DNA of 64,000 bases, taken from positions 33,833,820 through 33,897,819 of the forward strand of contig OY727096.1 in NCBI GenBank assembly GCA_963402885.1. Direction: 5' to 3'. Below are positions 57,943 through 64,000 of the stretch, piece after piece; the stretch's first letter is position 1, and each line of letters starts with the position of its first letter. The notes below the pieces were generated by a model that was not told where the DNA came from, made no database searches, and saw only the letters and a list, made by a program, of their open reading frames with translations. The position numbers and the translations under genes are program-made. The stretch comes from Antedon bifida (taxonomy: Eukaryota > Echinodermata > Crinoidea > Comatulida > Antedonidae).

Positions 57943-60900
57943 CTACGAATCTACTGATTCCACTTTCCCAATAATTTTGCCTTTGAAATGGGGAAGGACA
58001 GCAAAGTCATCAGAGATGATTTCATGGACAACACCCGAATCAAACTCGTCACTTTGAGTTTTAAAAGAGTATCTGTAAAATAGAAATGAAAAAAAATATA
58101 ATAATAAAACACTTTTTATAACAAATTGTAATAATAATCATAAACATAAATTTTGTAAAAATTTGAAAAAAAGAGATAAAAAGGCACTGAAATTTGCCGA
58201 TTAAATTATTTTTTTTTTGTACTTCTTATTATGATGCTCATAGCATAGCACTTTTGTGGCAATGCTGAATGCTTGTAAGTTAATTTCCTTATTTAGAACA
58301 ATTCAATCATACAATTTCCTTTTTTTCTTGCAATAAACAAAATGAACTAGTACATTCGGCCTTTGTCATTAGCATTGTGTGAAGAACTTGATTGAATTGG
58401 TCCTTCACTTTAACTCAATTAGTTTACAAATACAAGTACTTATTTTTCATTTATTCTTAAAATATGACATCATCATTCTTGGTTTTCATTATAATCAAAC
58501 CTATGGATTGATTCTGTTGTTAAATATTACCTTACAAATAATTTTAGTAACCAATAATTGGAATAAAAAGTAGTAGTAATTTACAAATTCAAACCATGGA
58601 ATAAGAAATAGTTGGCATTGTGCCATATCTAAATTCCCTGACCCATATCCAAACTCGGTGACCCATATCTAAACAAGCTGACCTACATCAAACTCGGTGA
58701 CCCGCATCAAACTGCTGAAACCGAACCTATCTTACACAAGCTATGATACATACACCTGCATTATCAGCTTTCATTGTCTACTACTACTGAGAACTTTGCG
58801 AATGCCAATCCTTAAATTTTGAAATTCATTAGATTGTATATTGCATGATAATTAGATTAAGTGTTTTAAACACACTGTACTATAACATACTATAATTGCA
58901 AAACATCATACTCTCCCAGAAATTATTTTAATATAATCCATCACAAAAAACTGAAGAAATTATAATGAAAAAAAAAAATGTCATTCATTCTGTATCAAAT
59001 TATCCCTCCAAATTAGGATATGCAATAAAAATAAATTGCAAATATTATTCATCTAATATATAATATCACAACGCAATATTTTACAAGGTCGTTAAAATCC
59101 ATGACTCACAAAATGCTAGATTTTAAAAAGTGGGGTGGATTTTTTAAATTCAAAATATCTTATTGTAATTGAGAATAATAAAAGTCAGAAAAAAATTAAT
59201 CATTATCAAATAAATCAAAATAATAAATTCGCAATAATATAGTGTTTTATAAGTTGTATATGAAGCAATTTTTCTTGTCTATGGCAGCAGGCAGCATTTA
59301 ATGATTCTAAACAATTATTTTTAGTTTATTAATGTGAAAAAAGTGGTTATTGTTAACTAACACAATGTGGAAGATGGAATATTACTATGCAGGCGACTGT
59401 GATTAATTAATGAAATACTTTTCAACGTTTCTAGAAATAGGCACTTTTAGTAGTACAGTCAAGGTTATCTATTCTATAAGATGAATTTCAAGAAATGTTT
59501 TTTTAATGAGATCATCTGTAAGAAAGCGAGTTGGCAATGAAAGGTGGAAATTATCTGCATCTGGCTAATAGATTATTAATAAGAGAACTTATTAATAAAA
59601 CAACAGTATTAATAAATACCACATTACAGAGGACTTTTAGACTGAATATAAATTGAATCATGGAAACACCAAAAAAAAAGTAAATCTAAATTTTAATATG
59701 AAACCTTAAAAAAGGATAAATTACTAGCTTTAAATACAATATTGCTTTCCTTATAATGAAAGCATCTGTAAAATCTCAAGAATAAATGAGTACATTTTAT
59801 CAACTGTTACTTAAAAACAGATATTAGGAACACAAAAATGATTTAGCAAATATTGGTTACAGTCTTACTGAGCTGGTTGAGAGGACCACCAGGAGTTGCT
59901 CACAAAGTGACTCTGTTTACAATAATAACATATGATCCTTTATCCTCTAGCCGCCTCTCCTTTGGTGCCATACTCTAGCACACTAGGAGGCCGCAGCCAT
60001 CGGTGCCCTAGTAACTTAAACTTCAACCGCTTTCCAACACACTGTTTTAACATAATTCGTAAATTTCATTTATCAAATAATTGACCTTAAATAAATATGT
60101 TTAGATATGATTAAATATAGATTTAAAACAAAGCAATTTAATTAAATAAATGTTATGTATTGTTGTTGAGAAATATTGCACCTACTAAATAGCAAATTAT
60201 GTGTAGTTTCAATTTAATTTTGCATACATATTTACTGTATTTGTAATTGTATCTTTATAAAAGACTTTGTTCTAGTGTATTATTATGATTATTGTGAGTG
60301 ATTAAAGTTTGCATATGTTTGGCTCTTCAGTCTGCTACGTAATCATGTGAGCAAAATTCAATTTGCAAAGACTTGTTATATGCTGTAATGTTATATCCCC
60401 CTCGAGGTTTTTTAGACTAAAAAATCCTGATGCAATGTGGTTTTGATCTTGTTGAAAACGATGCTAACAAACTCCCCATACGCAGCCTGCCAAAAACAAC
60501 CAAACTACACGTACCGCTGCAAATTAACTTTTATCCAAAAATAACAAAAAGGGACAGCTTAGCAATTGTACTAGACTGGCAACTTAGAAGATTTTCTATA
60601 TGATTTTCATTCATACATTTAGTTACATGAAACAGAAACAAAAATGTCATTAATTTAATGGTAAATTTTAGAAATAAAGGGCAGATAGAATAACATTTCA
60701 CAAAATGGCATTAATCCTCATGTGAGCTTAGGTCAAGCTAAGAGAATACTTAAGTAAGCTTGGAATAAACTAAGAAACCAACATAAGACAAAGTGTAAAC
60801 CAGGACAAAGTCACTAGGCCTAAACTCATTTAGTGAAGAGCACCACAAACCAACATAAGACAAAGTATAAACCAGGACAAAGTCACTAGGCCTAAACTCA

Positions 60901-63334
60901 TCTAGTGAAGAGCACTTCAAACCAACATAAGAAAAGGTGTAAACCAGGACAAAGTCACTAGGCCTAAACTCATCTAGTGAAGAGCACTGCAAAAGATGCT
61001 TATCCAACCACTCTAATCTGGGACTATATACTAGATAAACTTATTAGAGCAAAACAGACAATATTAAATGGTTTCAATGGAAAACATATACAATATGTAC
61101 ATTATTAACATTTCAATGCATAATAAAAAATATTAATGAAATTAGACATCAAATAACTGAATACATATTAAATAAAAAAGGTAGGTTTTATTGATTTTTT
61201 CATGTTATAAATTAATATTATGTTTGTTTTAAATGTACAGTATATAATTCAGAAGTTTTACAAATATTGTGATGTTTTTACGAGAATTTCCTATCTGAAT
61301 TTAAATGTTGGGACTGATAAATAGTTTCTCGTAATGTAACAAATTTGCCGTTACAACGTACGATATTACACAAATCAATTGGATGACAGGCAGACTCTGT
61401 GAAATGGTGATTTATAACACAAATGTACAAATATGCCACTTTCATAGAAGTAGGCCAAATGCGTTCTCATCTAATCACATTAGAGCATTTACTTGTGTTG
61501 TCAATACACGCATAGCTAATATCAGTACACTAGTTTGGATACAGTACTAAATAATGTTATTAGTGTTGCAGAGGGGAGAAAATTATCAGAATTACTGTGG
61601 TTTATGGTTATGACAATAAATGTTAACAATATAGGCTAGTAAACTGTTTCCTTATGGTATTACAACAATTAGATTATGGTATGTGATATAATGTAATTAA
61701 ATTAGGAAAACTGGATATTTATAATGTTTATAATGTTTAGTCTTTTATAATAATGAATAAAAACCTTCAACAAACAACAAAGTGTGATAATGTTTAAAGT
61801 GAGGAGAATTTAACAAATTTTGAAAATGAATCGACTAATACTATATTAGCATGTTACAGGAAATTAAATTATCAAAGAGATATAGAAGGAGTGAATGAAT
61901 GCCGATGTATAGTATGTGCGGTGGTATAACATGCTTACTCATATCAATGCGGTTTATTTATGACATCATTGTCAAGTTATCAAAACTTTATAAATTCTTA
62001 AAGTCAAATATCTGTACTCAAAACCTACCAATGTATACTAATCACTTAAAACAAACTACGTTTTTTCACTTTTTCTAAAAATTATGTTTACCATTTGGCA
62101 TGCTTTTTGTTGGGGGTGGCACATGAAAAGAATGATTTTTCAACAAAGGTTACGAGAAAGTCATACTAAATATAATTAACACCATGAGTGGCACAATGAC
62201 CTCAAAGATTTGTGGTTGCTTTCAATTACTTTTCTCATTAATTTTTACAACACTTGAAAACACACAAGTAGAATAAGTGCTATATGAATTAAATTCAATA
62301 ACAACATTTTACAATTACAAATTATTTAGATATGCATCTATTGAATATTTTTATTTATATTTCAACTATTCAATTAATTGAATATAATAGATGCGTCTTT
62401 TGGACATCAGGAACTAAACTATCTTATGTATGTTTTAAAAAAAAAACACAATTTTAAAAGAAAACATTGAATAAAATGTACCAACCTGTAGTTGCCTTTG
62501 CGAGAAATGAGTTGTTTAAATTGAGCGAGGGTAACAGTTCCATTTGGAAAATTTGTGCGGTAGGGGATTGGGTCGTTACAGTAGAAGTATGCAATGGTTA
62601 TCGAGTCAGCGTCTTTACTTGTATTCGTTGAGGAGTTGTTCTTGGTTTTTGAGACACGCCTATTTGGTACAAAAAATAAATGAATAAGATTATTTAATAA
62701 ACTTTGATTTAAACTCTTTAAACTCGCTATATAATATGTTTATATAAAACAAAATCCAAAATTAGGGACTATCAAAATCAACGAGTGAAAATAAAAACAT
62801 GACAAGAATCACTTACGTGGATGACACATGCTGTTCATCTCCTGAGAAACTGCTCATCTGTGTTTTACCACGTCGTCCTTCTAAATTTCTAAAATTAAGT
62901 AAAAAGTAAGAAACAGTAAGTAAAGCTCTGTCTACACTATCAAACTTTATGTGACAACAAATATGATGTGCCCATATATGGACATGATGATGTCATATCA
63001 CTACTATATTTAAGCATATCATTACCCTATTTGGGCACATCACATTTTTTTTGTCAAACTAGAGCTTAAGACAATGATATTTGTCAGGTTGTATACTGAT
63101 TTAAGAATAAATGTATGTGCTGATATTTCTTACTTTCTATGTCGTTCATCCACATGCATTCTACGTCTAGCCTCTTCTAACACAGTTCCTGGTTCAGGTG
63201 GTGTGTTGATTGGCATCGACGTATCTTGCATAAATGGGTGACAAGGTTTCGTAGACCACTGGCTACGTTTTGACGTTCCCATACTTGGTCGGGCTGCATT
63301 GTAAATCACAGGCTTCTTTGCATTACCAGAATTA
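57943..63334 (-). CDS. Axin, C-terminal exons with DIX domain
   Basis: Axin is the scaffold of the beta-catenin destruction complex in Wnt signalling; its C-terminal DIX domain polymerises head to tail and binds Dishevelled. Four exons on the minus strand join in frame: 63334-63134, 62888-62817, 62659-62486 and 58072-57943, giving the last 191 residues. A LEEARRRM segment precedes a basic, Ser-rich linker. The DIX domain covers about the last 80 residues: [69 protein letters not shown]. This matches Axin rather than Dishevelled or Dixin by PIPYR, the KG-YRY-F junction and the end IGKVE-VD. The intron splitting the DIX domain is 4.4 kb. The RGS, GSK3- and beta-catenin-binding exons lie right of the window. 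Confidence 0.94.
58073..62485. other. 4.4-kb Axin intron inside the DIX domain
   Basis: AT-rich, with a 68-bp repeat at 60770-60985 and a short series of TGACCCATATC-type repeats at about 58638-58716. No exon of a nested gene or RNA gene recognised. The 64-codon frame at 58379 is not supported. Confidence 0.5.
60774..60988. repeat. 68-bp repeat, three copies, in the Axin intron
   Basis: Unit AAACCAACATAAGACAAAGT to TCTAGTGAAGAGCAC, three nearly identical copies. The 85-codon frame on the minus strand simply reads the repeat ([17 protein letters not shown] three times). Confidence 0.92.
62922..63066. mobile_element. Foldback MITE-like element, family A, copy 6
   Basis: Full-length copy in an Axin intron. 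AAGCTCTGTCTACACTATCA at the left and TTTTTTTGTCAAACTAGAGC at the right, with ATATGATGTGCCCATATATG against TATTTGGGCACATCACAT inside. Confidence 0.8.
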
Positions 63335-64000
63335 CTACGAACAAATAATAATAAATAAATATTTAGTCACACAGCGCATAAATATTCACTAACATTCAAA
63401 CTTTTTTATGTATTTTTTCTGGGTAGGTTTGTCATTACAATCATGCATTGCAATGGTATGAATTATGCAAAATGTTTGCATCAAGATGTCACATGACGTA
63501 TAAACTGGCACATGAGAAGAAGTTGGCATTGTGCGCTTGACGTGTTAATTTACTATAGTGTGCACCATGCATTAGACAAACATACATTAGAATCTATGTA
63601 TTCCTCTTATATAAGTAATTATGGTTTAATTGAGCATAATACGAAAATGGCAAAAGATCGTTAATACACAACATAAATTACACCACTGACAAGAAACTCA
63701 AGCATAAAAACAAACGATGCTTAACCCCCCGAGAAATGAAATATAATTTATTATAATTGCTATAGTGATAATAAAACATTTAAATCTGTCTTCCTGTGAT
63801 AAATGATAGTAGCAAGTTGTCGATATACAGAGGTGTTGCTTAAAGCGATCGTTGTTGCATCACGCTAATGTAGAGCTGAGGTGTTGGTTAAGCAATGGGC
63901 CGTTAGTGCACGCATTTAGGTCCTATTGTGGAGTATTCAGTCTATTGCCATAGGGTTAGATATTAATTATCACATGACATTCAGTATTGGTTTTGTTTTT
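63335..64000. other. Axin intron continuing past the window
   Basis: No exon or element recognised between the exon starting at 63334 and the window end. Confidence 0.5.

Noticed and set aside
60750-61007. 85-codon minus-strand repeat protein
   Set aside because: It is the translation of three copies of a 68-bp intronic repeat.

Overview
This window is AT-rich nuclear DNA from an animal. Genes are split into short exons with GT/AG borders, and the proteins include metazoan families (tweety, MKK3/6, synaptotagmin-17-like, SMCT-type SLC5A, Axin, the ciliary factor DNAAF5). Intergenic DNA is full of tandem arrays, foldback MITE-like elements, tRNA-derived SINEs and LINE tails. I infer a marine invertebrate, possibly an echinoderm or another invertebrate deuterostome; the sequence alone does not fix the species. 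Exons were joined by hand from splice sites and reading frame. For the four genes that lie wholly inside the window and resemble well-known proteins, the joined length (MKK3/6 333 aa, eIF3d 548 aa, UTP6 588 aa, DNAAF5 838 aa) is close to what I recall for the human protein, which supports the models. The SLC5A model also closes in frame, at 599 aa.

Layout from left to right: the 3' half of a tweety-family channel gene (+, to 6264, with a second possible last exon at 4963); a repeat-rich gap (6.8-11.5 kb) with 47-bp, 30-bp and about 20-bp minisatellites and a SINE; MKK3/6 kinase (-, 11531-14930); eIF3d (+, 16764-22299), whose introns carry six related box C/D snoRNAs; an unnamed helix-hairpin-helix protein (-, 22816-24510, first exon not found); UTP6 (-, 25696-30247), head to head with DNAAF5 (+, 30528-35522) across 280 bp; a gap with a 17-bp minisatellite and foldback elements; a synaptotagmin-17-like gene (+, 39908-42203); a 2.7-kb palindrome-rich satellite; a sodium-coupled monocarboxylate transporter-like gene (-, 46038-52089); a SINE/LINE cluster (53-54.3 kb); and the 3' end of Axin (-, 57943-63334, continuing past the right edge).

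The most interesting signals are: (1) six one-per-intron C/D snoRNA paralogues in eIF3d that share a 13-nt D'-box guide, eleven nucleotides of which pair with the universally conserved ACAGGGAUAAC of large-subunit rRNA in the peptidyl-transferase region; (2) an in-frame 75-bp tandem duplication of a 3' splice site plus exon start in the SLC5A gene, able to add multiples of 25 residues to the transporter; (3) competing last exons in the tweety gene that each begin with a Tyr codon and so each complete a PPxY motif across the splice junction; and (4) a 36-nt in-frame duplicated donor in eIF3d. Three families of short foldback elements recur across the window. No prokaryotic features, CRISPR arrays or viral genes were seen.
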